DNA of 64,000 bases from JAXDJH01 sp034663635 (GTDB taxonomy: Bacteria; Actinomycetota; CADDZG01; WHSQ01), in the NCBI GenBank assembly GCA_034663635.1, contig JAXDJH010000013.1, positions 310,001 to 374,000 on the forward strand, in the 5' to 3' direction. Shown piece by piece: positions 50,846 to 61,081 of this stretch. The notes below the pieces were generated by a model. That model was not told where the DNA came from and made no database searches. It saw only the letters and a program-made list of their open reading frames with translations. The position numbers were made by a program, and so were the translations under genes. Position 1 is the first letter of the stretch. Each line of letters begins with the position of its first letter.

Positions 50846-53800
50846 GTGAGTACTCCTCGGTCTGCGCGCCTTCTTTCCGCTTTGCTATCGGTCGCCCTGC
50901 TGCTGACGATCACGTTCATCTCCCCCGCCCAAGCTGTGCCGGTTCAGCGCCTGAATCAAGACTTCACGAGCGCCACCTTTCCGCCGGCCGGCTGGTCGAC
51001 GATCAACGACCGCTGGGCACGCGAGGCGAGTTGCGCCGAGCTGTCCGCGTCCGCGTGCGCGTCGATCTCCGGAGGGGCGGACGCGATCGGCAGCTTCTAT
51101 CTCGTCACTCCGTCGTTTTCGACCGCCGGCCTGACGAGCCCGAAGATCGACTTCGATGTTTACATCGCGGACCCAGATGGGGCGATGTCCTTCACGGTCC
51201 TCGATTCGTTTGACTGCGCCGGGATCGACGGTATGCCCGGAGGTCAAATCCACACGCCATCGGTGGACTCGGGAACCACGAGCCACCAGTCGATCAACCT
51301 GCCCGTGAGGGCCAACCCCTACTGCCTGCGCTTCGGGTTCGGTCAGGACGCGACGATGGCCGCGGCGACCGTGAAGCTCGACAACATCGTGGTGTCGGGT
51401 GACGGGGCAGCCCCTCCGCCGAACGATCCACCCGTCGCGCCCGCGACGAAGAACTTCAACGTCACCGAGGACACTCCACAGACGCTTCACTTCCCAGCGA
51501 GCGAGCTCAACGATCCCAACGGCGACCCGCTGACCCTCGTGCAGACGTCGGGGCCGTTCCAAGGATCGATCTCCGATGTCGAGTTCCTCCCGGGAGGGAT
51601 GTCGCTCAAGTACACGCCGAACCCGAACTTCGACGGCGAGCGCAATGCGGCGGGCAACGTCTTTAGAGGAGACGAGTTCAAGTTCAAAGTGAACGACGGC
51701 GAGTTCGACAGCAACGAGACCACCGTCACTATCGACATGACCGCGGTCAACGATGCCCCGGTGGTCGAGGGCCCCAACTCGGCATCCATCTTGGAAGACC
51801 AGCCGTGGTTCACGTTCTCGAATGGTGTCTCGGGCGCGACCTGCACGAACGTCGGCTGTAGCGCGACCCCGGATGTTCCGCTCGGCGTGTCCGACGACGC
51901 CCCCGGATTTCCGTCGGCGACGGGTTACGAGCTACGGATGATCATCGAAACGACTCCGGCGGCCGGAAGCACCTTCTCGCTCGGCAACACCGCCGGGCTG
52001 ACGTTTTCCGAGGGCGACGGGACAGATGACCAGCGGATGGCCTTCACGGGAATGTGGTTCGCGATCGACAGCGCTCTGAGCGCAGGAACGGTTTACAAGC
52101 CCGCTGCGGGTTACACGGGTAACGACACGCTGAGGCTCGTCATTGACGACCAAGGCAACGTCGGACTCGGCGGCGCCAAGTCGGCGGAAAAGCTCATTGC
52201 CATCAACATCGGCGCGATCAACCACCGGCCCACCGTCGAGAACCGAAGCATGACGGTGTCCGAAGACAGCTCCGCACAGGTATCGCTGATCGGAGACGAT
52301 CCCGATGGCGATCCCCTGACGTTCGCGATCGAGACGCAGCCGGCACACGGTCACCTATCCGGCTCGGGGGCGCTCCGCACTTACACGCCCGACCCCGACT
52401 TCGTCGGCAGCGACAGCTTTACCTACACCGCGTCGGATGCCGAGCTCACGAGTTTCCCGAGAACCGTTTCGATAACGGTGACTCCGATCACGGATCCGCC
52501 GGTGATCGGGCCGCTGACGTTCTCCGCGATCGAAGAGCAGACCAAGACGATCACGCTGACGCCGGTGTCGAACAAAGACAACGTTCCACTGACGTGGGAA
52601 GTAGGTCCGGCCGCGATTGGCTCTCTGTTCGACAACGGCGTGTTGATCCCGACCGGAGGCAGGACGGTCAGCTCGCCGACCCTTACCTACGTGCCGAAGA
52701 AGGATCACTTCGGTCCCGACTACTTCTTATTCAGAGCCAAAGCGACGATCGATGGAGCGCCGTTCGAGAGCTCCTACCAACAAGGGATCATCAACGTCCA
52801 AAACATCAACGACGCGCCGGTCGCCAAGAATCAAGTCATCACGATGCGACCCGGGCAGGTCATGCCGATCACGCTCGAAGCGACCGATGCCGACCAGGAT
52901 CCGATGACGTTCAAGCTCCTCAATCAGCCACAGGTGGGCGTCTTGACGGGGACACCGCCGAACCTCATCTACACGGCCCCCAACTACGGCTGGCACACGT
53001 CGTTCGCCTACGAAGTCAGTGACGGCAGGCAAACGGGCTTCGGCACGGTCGAGATCAAAGTCACCAACGAGCAGCCAGACGCGATGATCAGTCTCGCGAG
53101 CGACTCGACCTCGACCCGTTTGGGCTACAACATCTTCAACACCGACGCGGCGGGACAGACGCTCGCCGTCGACGCACCGCCGGGGGTACCGACAGACATC
53201 GCGGTCGACATCCTCAACCCGGGCTTCTTCAAAGACACGTTCCTGGTGCAGGGCCCCAGGGCGCCGCAGGGTTGGACGATCCGCTACTTCGTCGGAGGGG
53301 CGGATGTCACGTCCGATGTGTTTGCGGGCAAGGAGTTCGAGGTCGGGTCCAGCCAGTTCCTGCAGCTCACGATGCGAGTCACCCCGGGGGGTCAGTCCGG
53401 CGAGAGGTTCAAGGCGCTCGTTACCGCGACGTCGGCCGGCGAGGACCACAACTCGGACGCGGTCGCGGCCGACATCAGGTCGGGGACGTTCCAGCCCGAC
53501 GTGCTCGTGAATGCCGACGGCGGCCGGCGCAATGCGCTTGGCGACAACACCTACAACGACACCGGCGCAGGCCAGACGGTCGATCAGCGCGCTGCCACAG
53601 GACAGATCGTCTACACCCACTTCTACGTGGAGAACGACGGCACCGCGGTCGACGATTTCCTGATCAAGGGAGACGTCGGGCCGGGCGTTAAGTGGCTGCG
53701 ACAGATCTCGAACGACACCGACGTCACCTCAGCAGTGGAGGCGGGCACCTATGTTGTCGAGGATCTCTTCCCGGGCCAGGTCGCCGACATGCTTCTGGTC

Positions 53801-56800
53801 TACAACGTGCCGGACGGAGCCAAGGGTACCAAGGGGTATCACCTCACCGCGACCTCGGTCGCGAAGGGGAACTCCGACACCGCGATCGTCAACCTCGAAT
53901 CGTTCGGCGCGGGTCAGCCCGACCTGAAGGTCGAGTCCGACCAGCGCTACAGCGGTCTGTTCGGCGTATCGGGCGGAGTGGGCAACGACCGCTACAGCTT
54001 CAACGGCTCGGGCCAGTCGCTGGACGAGGCGGTGCACGCCGGCTCGAGCAACGTCTACGCGGTCGAGCTCGAGAATGACTCCGACTTCGCCTCGCTCGAC
54101 CACCTCGAGGTCTACAGGGCGCGGGCTTGTCTCGGGATCGACTGCAAGGCAGCCGCCGACTACGGATTCCACGTCAGGTTCTGGCAACTGAACCCACGCG
54201 ACTTCACAGTGGCCGAGGGCAACAGGGAGATCACTTCAACCGTTTTAGGGGGCCAGGACTACGAGGCCCCGGCAAGGAACCTCGCCGACCGGATATGGGT
54301 CGAGGTGGCCACCGACGCAACCGCGCCGATCGACGCGACCCTCGAGTTGTCGATGTGGACCTACGCGGTCGGCAAGCCCGAGCTCCAGGACATGGTCATC
54401 ATGAACCTGCGGACCGTGAAGTTCCGCCCCGACGTCGAGGTCGTCAGCTCGGGGCGTCGGATCGGCGCCAACCTCTACGGAAACTCCGACGCGCAGACTC
54501 TCAACTTTGACTTCGCGTCGAAAGACACCCAGGAGTTCACGTTCACGGTCGAGAACGACGCCGCGGGACATCTCGTGCAACAAAAGGACTTGATCACGCT
54601 CATCGGATCGCCGGGCGGCAATGGGTTCGCGGTCCAGTACCTCGACTCCGCCGGCCGAGACATCACGAGCGACATCACCTCCGGCAACTGGTACCAGAGG
54701 CTCGCACAGGGAGAGGTGAAGACGTTCAAGGCGGTCGTCACGAGCCCGAGCAAAGCAACGCCGGGGACATCGTGGCCGCTCAAGTTCACCGCGACCTCGC
54801 ACTCCTCTACGTCCACCAATAGCGGAACGATAGGCACGCCCGGTCCCATCGACGTCGGCGGCGCGCTGCTGAAGGTCGTCTATCGCCCAGACGCGGCGGT
54901 CGCGCTCGACACGGGGCCGGTCCTGAATAGTCCCGTCGTGGGCGACGGCATCTACGACCCGCTCGTCGGTAACCAGGAGCTGAGCGTCGACGCCAAGATC
55001 CTCAACACGAAGAAATACCTGTTGAAGCTCTCCAACGACGCTCCGGTGGGCGACACTCTCAAGGCTTCGCTCGACGGGAAGACCGACGGCTTCGATGTGA
55101 AGGTGATGGACGGCACGACGGACGTGACTTCCAAGCTGCGCGATGGGAGCTACAGCGTCGCGCTCCCGGCAGGAGGCGTTAGGGACCTCTCGATGATCGT
55201 CAATACGACGAAGAAGGTGCGGGAGGGCGCGCGTCTGACCAACACGCTCACAGTGAACTCGGCCACGAGACCTCAGGGCGAGCCCGACGCCGCCCGCATC
55301 GTCACGAACGCGATCATCTCGTGCGACGAGACCTCGGTGAAGGTCGGAGTCGTTCAGATCGAGGGCGACTGCATCATGAAGACCGACACCGGATACCTGA
55401 GCCAGGAGCCCCTCGATCTGAATGGCGTCGAGCTCAGCCTCTTCGGACCTCCGGCGATCATCGACAAGAACAAGCAGACCTTGGCGACCGACGAAGCCGA
55501 GTTGAGGTTCGCCGACTACGCGATCGACACGGTGGTCAAGATTCCCGTCACGCTCGACGGCGTCGTCAAGACTCTGTGCGGCGAGTTCCTCCTGGCCGAG
55601 GATTGGCGCAACGGCGCCAGTACGTGCGCAAGGAGCGGGGTGCAATACGTGGGCGAGCCGCTCGGGTTGTCCGCCGGCGAATATCTCTTGACGGGCAACG
55701 TCAATCACCTGGGCCAGGAGCCATGGGGTTACGTGTTCGGCAACCGCCTGCCGACCAACACCCAGGAATCGTGGAAACACGTGCTGACGTGGCAGAGCGA
55801 CGGCACTCCGAAGATCGACCTTCCCGTGCCGCCGCCGGACTCGTTCACGGGCGCGCCCGCGCAATTGCCGTTCACGCTCGGCTCACCTCCCCCGCGCTAC
55901 GTCGAGGTCGAGTTCGGAACGCTCAACATCGAGGGCCTCAAGATCCTGACCTTCTCCGATGCGATCTACCGTCAGTACCTCGACACGGGCGAACGCCTGC
56001 TCTACGGAAGCGTCGGCTTCCCCAGAGTTCCGAAGGTCGGCGGATTCCAGTTCGGCGCGAAGTTCGAATCGGGCGGGACGCCCGAGTGGATCATCGCCAA
56101 GATGAAGCCGGGCCAGGTCGAGATCCCGATAGTCCCGCCGTACGTGAATCTGAAGGAAGCGCAGCTGATGATCGAGGACGGGCCTGTCGTCTTCGGGAAG
56201 GTCAGCGCGGACATGTTCAAGCTCCTGAGCGCGGAGTCCGGAGCCCCCAACTCGCTGATGACGATGAACGGCGTACTCGCTTACGACAACGAGCGGATCG
56301 GAGCCCGGGGAACCATGTACCTGTTGGGCGTCATCGGTCCGCTCGCCGATGCCAAAGTGACCGCCGGCAGCGGCGGGGCGCGCGCCACGATGGACTGGAA
56401 CTACTCGGTCGGCCTCGGCTCGATCGATTTCGGCGGCGACATCGGCACGCTCGATCTCGGCCGGCTTGGGATGAACGCATCGCTTGACGGTTCCGCGACC
56501 AGCAGCAACTTCCAGGTTCAAGGCACGGGAGCACTGCACGTCTTCGACAGCAACGTGGGATTGAACGCGGTCATCTCGACCATCGGAGCGGCCGGCTGTG
56601 CGAGCTCCAAGATCTCGAGTTTCGAGGCCGGCAAGTTCGGCGTGGGCGTCAAATGGGACGAGGGCGGTTCACCCTCGCTGGATGTGCTGACAGATTGCTC
56701 CCTTAGCTCCTACAAGGACCCGAACGCACCAGCGCACATCGACTTCGCCGGGATCGAGCAGCGTTTCCAGGCTCACCTTGCGGAAGCGGACATCATCGAG

Positions 56801-56848
56801 CAGTTGATCGGTCAGCTCCCCGAGGCCGCCAAGATGTTCACGCAATGA
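50846..56848 (+). CDS. 2000-residue secreted multidomain protein with cadherin-like and novel tandem repeats
   Basis: A giant exported protein of about 2000 residues. A signal peptide ends near residue 30 (AQA). A jelly-roll-like domain covers about 40-185. Cadherin-like/VCBS-type beta domains (about 190-740) carry EDTPQTLHFPASELNDPNGDPLTL, YTPNPNFDG and FTYTASDAELTS. Then five repeats of about 140-170 residues start at about 742, 883, 1024, 1194 and 1347. Each opens with (Q/R)PD and a V/I strand, then an N-x-Y or D-x-Y turn, AGQT or AQTL, an (E/L)N-D strand and a DVTS turn. The last 570 residues form a Cys-containing beta-rich region. No enzyme motif. It should be a long surface fibre or adhesin. 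GTG 50846 (GAGGG upstream) is preferred to GTG 50840. It overlaps the LppM gene by four bases. Confidence 0.85.
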   Translation: MSTPRSARLLSALLSVALLLTITFISPAQAVPVQRLNQDFTSATFPPAGWSTINDRWAREASCAELSASACASISGGADAIGSFYLVTPSFSTAGLTSPKIDFDVYIADPDGAMSFTVLDSFDCAGIDGMPGGQIHTPSVDSGTTSHQSINLPVRANPYCLRFGFGQDATMAAATVKLDNIVVSGDGAAPPPNDPPVAPATKNFNVTEDTPQTLHFPASELNDPNGDPLTLVQTSGPFQGSISDVEFLPGGMSLKYTPNPNFDGERNAAGNVFRGDEFKFKVNDGEFDSNETTVTIDMTAVNDAPVVEGPNSASILEDQPWFTFSNGVSGATCTNVGCSATPDVPLGVSDDAPGFPSATGYELRMIIETTPAAGSTFSLGNTAGLTFSEGDGTDDQRMAFTGMWFAIDSALSAGTVYKPAAGYTGNDTLRLVIDDQGNVGLGGAKSAEKLIAINIGAINHRPTVENRSMTVSEDSSAQVSLIGDDPDGDPLTFAIETQPAHGHLSGSGALRTYTPDPDFVGSDSFTYTASDAELTSFPRTVSITVTPITDPPVIGPLTFSAIEEQTKTITLTPVSNKDNVPLTWEVGPAAIGSLFDNGVLIPTGGRTVSSPTLTYVPKKDHFGPDYFLFRAKATIDGAPFESSYQQGIINVQNINDAPVAKNQVITMRPGQVMPITLEATDADQDPMTFKLLNQPQVGVLTGTPPNLIYTAPNYGWHTSFAYEVSDGRQTGFGTVEIKVTNEQPDAMISLASDSTSTRLGYNIFNTDAAGQTLAVDAPPGVPTDIAVDILNPGFFKDTFLVQGPRAPQGWTIRYFVGGADVTSDVFAGKEFEVGSSQFLQLTMRVTPGGQSGERFKALVTATSAGEDHNSDAVAADIRSGTFQPDVLVNADGGRRNALGDNTYNDTGAGQTVDQRAATGQIVYTHFYVENDGTAVDDFLIKGDVGPGVKWLRQISNDTDVTSAVEAGTYVVEDLFPGQVADMLLVYNVPDGAKGTKGYHLTATSVAKGNSDTAIVNLESFGAGQPDLKVESDQRYSGLFGVSGGVGNDRYSFNGSGQSLDEAVHAGSSNVYAVELENDSDFASLDHLEVYRARACLGIDCKAAADYGFHVRFWQLNPRDFTVAEGNREITSTVLGGQDYEAPARNLADRIWVEVATDATAPIDATLELSMWTYAVGKPELQDMVIMNLRTVKFRPDVEVVSSGRRIGANLYGNSDAQTLNFDFASKDTQEFTFTVENDAAGHLVQQKDLITLIGSPGGNGFAVQYLDSAGRDITSDITSGNWYQRLAQGEVKTFKAVVTSPSKATPGTSWPLKFTATSHSSTSTNSGTIGTPGPIDVGGALLKVVYRPDAAVALDTGPVLNSPVVGDGIYDPLVGNQELSVDAKILNTKKYLLKLSNDAPVGDTLKASLDGKTDGFDVKVMDGTTDVTSKLRDGSYSVALPAGGVRDLSMIVNTTKKVREGARLTNTLTVNSATRPQGEPDAARIVTNAIISCDETSVKVGVVQIEGDCIMKTDTGYLSQEPLDLNGVELSLFGPPAIIDKNKQTLATDEAELRFADYAIDTVVKIPVTLDGVVKTLCGEFLLAEDWRNGASTCARSGVQYVGEPLGLSAGEYLLTGNVNHLGQEPWGYVFGNRLPTNTQESWKHVLTWQSDGTPKIDLPVPPPDSFTGAPAQLPFTLGSPPPRYVEVEFGTLNIEGLKILTFSDAIYRQYLDTGERLLYGSVGFPRVPKVGGFQFGAKFESGGTPEWIIAKMKPGQVEIPIVPPYVNLKEAQLMIEDGPVVFGKVSADMFKLLSAESGAPNSLMTMNGVLAYDNERIGARGTMYLLGVIGPLADAKVTAGSGGARATMDWNYSVGLGSIDFGGDIGTLDLGRLGMNASLDGSATSSNFQVQGTGALHVFDSNVGLNAVISTIGAAGCASSKISSFEAGKFGVGVKWDEGGSPSLDVLTDCSLSSYKDPNAPAHIDFAGIEQRFQAHLAEADIIEQLIGQLPEAAKMFTQ

Positions 56849-57564
56849 TGAAAGCCCATTGGGGGCCGCGCCTTCGGGCGCTGCTGTTGCTCGTCGTCGT
56901 CCTGGTCGCGTTCAGCGGGTGCAAGATCCGTCAGGACGTCGTGTTCAACTCCGACGGCTCCGGGTCGTTCACTTATCTCGTCGGACTCGAGAAGGAATTC
57001 CTCGATCAACTCGGCGCCGCCGATCCCTACGAGCAGGTCAAAAAGCAGGTGGATGCGGGTGACTTCCCCGTCGAGCTCGAGCGCTACGAGACCGACGAGC
57101 TGAAGGGGTTCCGTCTCACGTTCGAGTTCGACAGCGTCGCCGATCTGAAAGACAAGCTGAACGTCGGCGAGCCCGGCGGCGAAGGCCAGCAGACTCTGCA
57201 GGAGATCACGCTCGACCGCGGCGAGGATCATTGGAACCTGACCGGTGCGGTGGGGGCGCCGAACCTAGGGGCTGAAGGAGAACTGCCGATCGACGTCTCG
57301 GAGTTGCAGGACCGGATGGACATGGAGTTCTCGGTCACGATGCCGGGTGAGGCCGGCGACACCAACGCAGACGATGTGCGAGAGGGCGACGAGTCGACGA
57401 CGTTCGTATGGACGCTCTCGCCGGGTGAGGCCGGGCGAGAGATCGCGGCCGTGACCGAACAGCCGTCATCGGGTCTCCCTGTGCTAGTTCTGTTGGGGGC
57501 GGGGCTGGTGGTGCTCCTCATCGCCGGTGTTGCATGGGCTCTCCGTCGACGTGTAGCTAAATGA
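56845..57564 (+). CDS. LppM-domain lipoprotein
   Basis: A 239-residue membrane-attached protein. A signal with a lipobox (VAFSGC, Cys at about 26) is followed by the LppM domain: KIRQDVVFNSDGSGSFTYLVGLEKEF is its standard opening, with LKGFRLTFEFDSVADLKDKL later. A C-terminal membrane span lies at about 212-233, followed by basic residues, so the protein has a lipid anchor at one end and a helix anchor at the other. LppM is a surface protein of mycobacteria. ATG 56845 overlaps the upstream stop (ATGA): translation is coupled to the 2000-residue protein, and the two may work together at the surface. Confidence 0.85.
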   Translation: MMKAHWGPRLRALLLLVVVLVAFSGCKIRQDVVFNSDGSGSFTYLVGLEKEFLDQLGAADPYEQVKKQVDAGDFPVELERYETDELKGFRLTFEFDSVADLKDKLNVGEPGGEGQQTLQEITLDRGEDHWNLTGAVGAPNLGAEGELPIDVSELQDRMDMEFSVTMPGEAGDTNADDVREGDESTTFVWTLSPGEAGREIAAVTEQPSSGLPVLVLLGAGLVVLLIAGVAWALRRRVAK

Positions 57565-57660
57565 CCTATTTGGACTATTGCTCCCCTGATGTGACGATGG
57601 CACCGTGACGACGTGGGCGCGGCGATCGTAGGAAACACATCGAGTTCAAGGCACCGGCCG

Positions 57661-59284
57661 ATGGCCAGGGTGATCCTCGCGGCCCTCCTTGCAGCAGCCA
57701 CTCTCTTCCTCGGCCTGCCTGTCGATGCAGTCGGCCAAACGCCGCCTCCCGCCGGCGATCGCTGGAGCGGCAAGTGGGACATCGAGGAAGACTCGAACGA
57801 AGACGGCATCTTCGAGCACGTGGGCGTCCTCAAATTGGAGTTGGTGACCGACGGGTCCATGAATCTCTATGAACCCGATTGGCCATGCCAGGAGTCTGAT
57901 CGCGATTACCGCGGGACTTATCAGTACGGCGGTGGCGGAACCATCATCGGATGTGAGAGCTCGGAGTTCGACTACAAGCTGTCGCTTGAGTATTACCAGA
58001 ACGACGGATCATGGGGCCAGGCGGACATGAACTACAAAGGCGGGTCTCCTGCAAAATGGGAGGGCAATTACTCCCCCGCAACCTTCAATCCAAGAGGCGA
58101 GTTCGCCTACCTCCTTTGGCGAGGCACGAAGGTCGAAACTCAGTCCTGTGCGGCGCCGCAGTACTCCGGCTCACGTTCGGCCGCGGAGCCGGACTGTAAT
58201 GACCCGGTCATCTTCCTCCCCGGGTTCCTCGGGTCGACCATCAAGTGTCCGGGCCACGGTGGCGAGGTGTGGCCGAACGACCCGAAGCCCGAGATGGACA
58301 ACATGCGCTTGAACGCGCAAAGGCAACGACAACTACGACGGCAGCAAGTGCAACAAGAACGCGGAGCATGGCGGGATGATCGAATCCGCCTACGGATTCG
58401 ATGTCTATGGAGGCTTCAAGAAGTTCCTGAGATCGATCGACGATCTGAGGAGCTACTACTTCGCCTACGACTGGCGTAAGTCGCCCGGATATCAGGGGAC
58501 CCAAAGAGCGCTCGACAATTTCGTCGACAAAACCCTCGAAGCGTCCGGCAGAGACAAGGTCGTTCTGGTGGCTCACAGCATGGGTGGGCTCGTGGCCCGG
58601 GCGTACATCAACAGCCACTCCGAGAAAGTGGCGCGGGTTCTAACCATCGCCACCCCTTACTGGGGAGCCGCGATGCCGTGGCTCGCGCTCGCGCACGGTC
58701 TGACGGGCCCTCCGACGGATAGCTGGTGGCCGGATCTCGACACCTTCATCCCCAATGACGAGTTGCAGTTATTCGCGATAAACGCGGCCGGGGCATACAA
58801 CCTCTACCCCAGCCCCGCCTACTACGAGCAGATCGGCGGCTGGCTCAGCTTCTCGGGGACCAGCGGCGGCATCACGTATCTCACCCAGGATCAGACGCTC
58901 AGCGCGGTCCGGCAGTTCTTGGGCAACAAGTCTCTCTACAAGCAAGCCCTCGATTACCACACGAGCTACCTCGATACCTATTACAGCAACCCGAACGTGC
59001 CGTGGCAGATGATCGTGGGCACCGGGGTGAAGACCCTTACCGGGATCGTCTACCAGGAGGACTCGGCCAAGCCCACCTACATCTACGGGAACGGCGATGG
59101 AACGGTTCCGATCCTCAGCTCAGCAGAAGGGGTCGAAGACACTTCGATCGTGCATTACGTGTGCCGCATTGAGCATTCAGCCCTGCCCGAACAGAAAGGC
59201 GTTCAGGCGATGATCAAGGACTACATCTATACGGGCGGTCCGATAGTGAATCCTCAAGGCGGTTTCTGCGAACCACCCGAGTGA
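57661..59284 (+). pseudogene. secreted LCAT-family lipase/acyltransferase with a frameshift
   Basis: One reading would give a protein of about 540 residues but the frame breaks at an AAA run at 58319-58321. The first part (57661 to about 58320) has a signal peptide, a beta-rich domain and the LCAT oxyanion block VIFLPGFLGSTI followed by GEVWPND. The second part, in the +1 frame, continues GNDNYDGS and then IESAYGFDVYGGF, the nucleophile AHSMGGL, the Asp in NGDGTVPILS and His in RIEHSALPEQ. Reading one A fewer joins the two frames without a stop. It is either a real mutation or a sequence error. ATG 57661 begins the signal peptide. The intact enzyme would act on lipids or esters outside the cell. 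Confidence 0.82.
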
Positions 59285-59308
59285 CCTGAGGCCGCGTACT
59301 CCTGGCCC

Positions 59309-60937
59309 TTAGATCACCTGGAAGAGCGTTGTCTTCGAGCGTCCGCTCAAAGCTCGGTCGGAAGCTCCACCCTCGGCATGGATCCGATACCGACCATTTG
59401 GTAGACCCTTAAGACCGAGCCCGATCACGCCATGGCGGTTGTTGGTGAAACCATCGGGCTCAGCGAAGAATCGCCAGCGTCCCCTCCTTAGGACCTCCAC
59501 CGTAAAGGCGACCCACGTACCCCGAACAGGGGGAATCACCTGCACGACAAAGGCGGCATCCGAGTTCGACCGAACCAATTTGTAGCCTCCACTCTCTCCG
59601 GTGGCACCGAAGAGTCTCGATCGCAGCAGCGCGCGTGCCTGCACGAACTCGTCGTCCGAGATCGATTTCTGGAACCCCCTGCTCGCCTCCACGACGGCCC
59701 GGACCACGATGCTTTCGGCCGGAAAGACGCGCGTCCTCGCGATGCCCTCGGTATTCGTCGTCGCCCTGCCCGCCAGGAACCACCTTCGCCCGTACAACTT
59801 GCGAACCAAGAAAGTGACCTTCGCACCGGCCGACGCGGTCCCGCCGGTGTCGAGATGAGCCGTGAGGATGAGAGGGTCGCCGACTCCGACCTTGTGCTTG
59901 GAGACCGACAATCCCAAGCTCGTTTCGAGCTGATGCGCATCGAGACTCACGACCCGTGAATCGTTGTATCCGTCGGATGCGACCGCGAAGAGGTGGTTCC
60001 CGTCCGGCGTGAAGGCGAGTCCATTCGGAAGCACCTTCGCTCCCCCGATATCTGCAGGTAGCGGAATGGTGCCGGCGCGCTCATCACTGTCGCGGGTATA
60101 GATCTCGATCTTGCTCGCCTCTGGGTTGAAGCTCGCGATGACGTCGTCGGTCGGCGAGTAGGCGACACTTGAGCTCTTCGCCGACGCGTACCCGGCTCGA
60201 TCCTCGAGCGCGATGTCGAGGTTCTTGAGCGCGCTGTCGTGGGCGGCGGCCACGCTCTTGCCGTCGGGTGAGATATCGAAGTCGTTGAGGAAACCGACTC
60301 CGAGTTCTCGCTGATGCAGGAGACTCACAGCGGGAGCAGGGCTGGTCGGGTCGATCGCGTACGTGAACAGCGCGTCCTCGGTCGCATCGGAGACGACCAG
60401 GAGGTTCGGATCGGCGGGAGAGACGGTGATCGGTCCACAGTTCTTCGCTGCGCTGTCGCCAGTCGCTTGCGTCGCCACACCGGTTGCAGGGTCGAGAGCG
60501 ACGAGCCTGGCGGTCGGAACGGCGACGAACGAGGTGCAGTCGCTCTCGAACCAGAGGCGACCGCCCGCGAACTCGAGTGACTCGGGACCGTTGGGAGCGA
60601 CCGGATAGGTGTTCCCGGGAGCAAGAGTGGCGGTGTCGTAAGCGGCGATCGATCGGGCTCCGGCGAGCGCCACGTAAAGGGTCCCCTGGTCGATCGCCAA
60701 ACCCCAGGGCCGGGCATCAGGTTCGAAATCGATCGAACCAACGACGCCACCCTCCAGATCGAAGACCCAGACCTTGGCCTGAGCCCCACTGACGAAGACA
60801 TTTCCGGTTTCGGGATCCACGACGATGTCGTTGACGGTCTTGATGGGGAACAACCGCTGGGCCGCGCTGGATGAGGCGGCCGGAAAAGAGGCCGTGACGA
60901 CAAGCATGACTAGAGCGATCGCTCGCCAGTGCCTCAC
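59309..60937 (-). CDS. secreted beta-propeller protein with C-terminal beta domain
   Basis: A 542-residue exported protein. A signal peptide ends near SSAA (about residue 26). Residues about 27-330 form a YncE/WD40-like propeller (DIVVDPETGNVFVSG, LAIDQGTLYVALAGARSIAAYD, LAFTPDGNHLFAVAS). The remaining 200 residues contain an Ig-like beta domain (LSVSKHKVGVGDPLILTAHL with GAKVTFLVRK) and a further beta region with many Arg. Probably a surface or matrix binding protein. GTG 60937 has GGGGAGGAG upstream. It is convergent with the LCAT gene, leaving 24 bases. Confidence 0.82.
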   Translation of the reverse strand: MRHWRAIALVMLVVTASFPAASSSAAQRLFPIKTVNDIVVDPETGNVFVSGAQAKVWVFDLEGGVVGSIDFEPDARPWGLAIDQGTLYVALAGARSIAAYDTATLAPGNTYPVAPNGPESLEFAGGRLWFESDCTSFVAVPTARLVALDPATGVATQATGDSAAKNCGPITVSPADPNLLVVSDATEDALFTYAIDPTSPAPAVSLLHQRELGVGFLNDFDISPDGKSVAAAHDSALKNLDIALEDRAGYASAKSSSVAYSPTDDVIASFNPEASKIEIYTRDSDERAGTIPLPADIGGAKVLPNGLAFTPDGNHLFAVASDGYNDSRVVSLDAHQLETSLGLSVSKHKVGVGDPLILTAHLDTGGTASAGAKVTFLVRKLYGRRWFLAGRATTNTEGIARTRVFPAESIVVRAVVEASRGFQKSISDDEFVQARALLRSRLFGATGESGGYKLVRSNSDAAFVVQVIPPVRGTWVAFTVEVLRRGRWRFFAEPDGFTNNRHGVIGLGLKGLPNGRYRIHAEGGASDRALSGRSKTTLFQVI

Positions 60938-61081
60938 CTAGCTCCTCCCCAGGATACGAATCCGCGAAAAGAGATTCTGCAGGGATGGGAAGAGTCCTGT
61001 TGGCTAGAGCGTCTCGTAGGCGTCGCGGCTTTTTGCGGCCTGATTTCTGCTTCGACTAGCGGTAATTAGTGTGTTTCCTAC

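Noticed and set aside
54245..55864. Long open frame (539 codons) on the minus strand
   Set aside because: Antisense to the giant gene. High GC content leaves the opposite frame open; its translation is Arg-rich with no family match.
61030..61081. Rifamycin-associated palindrome before the monooxygenase
   Set aside because: The 19-base element known before rifampicin genes was looked for and not found.
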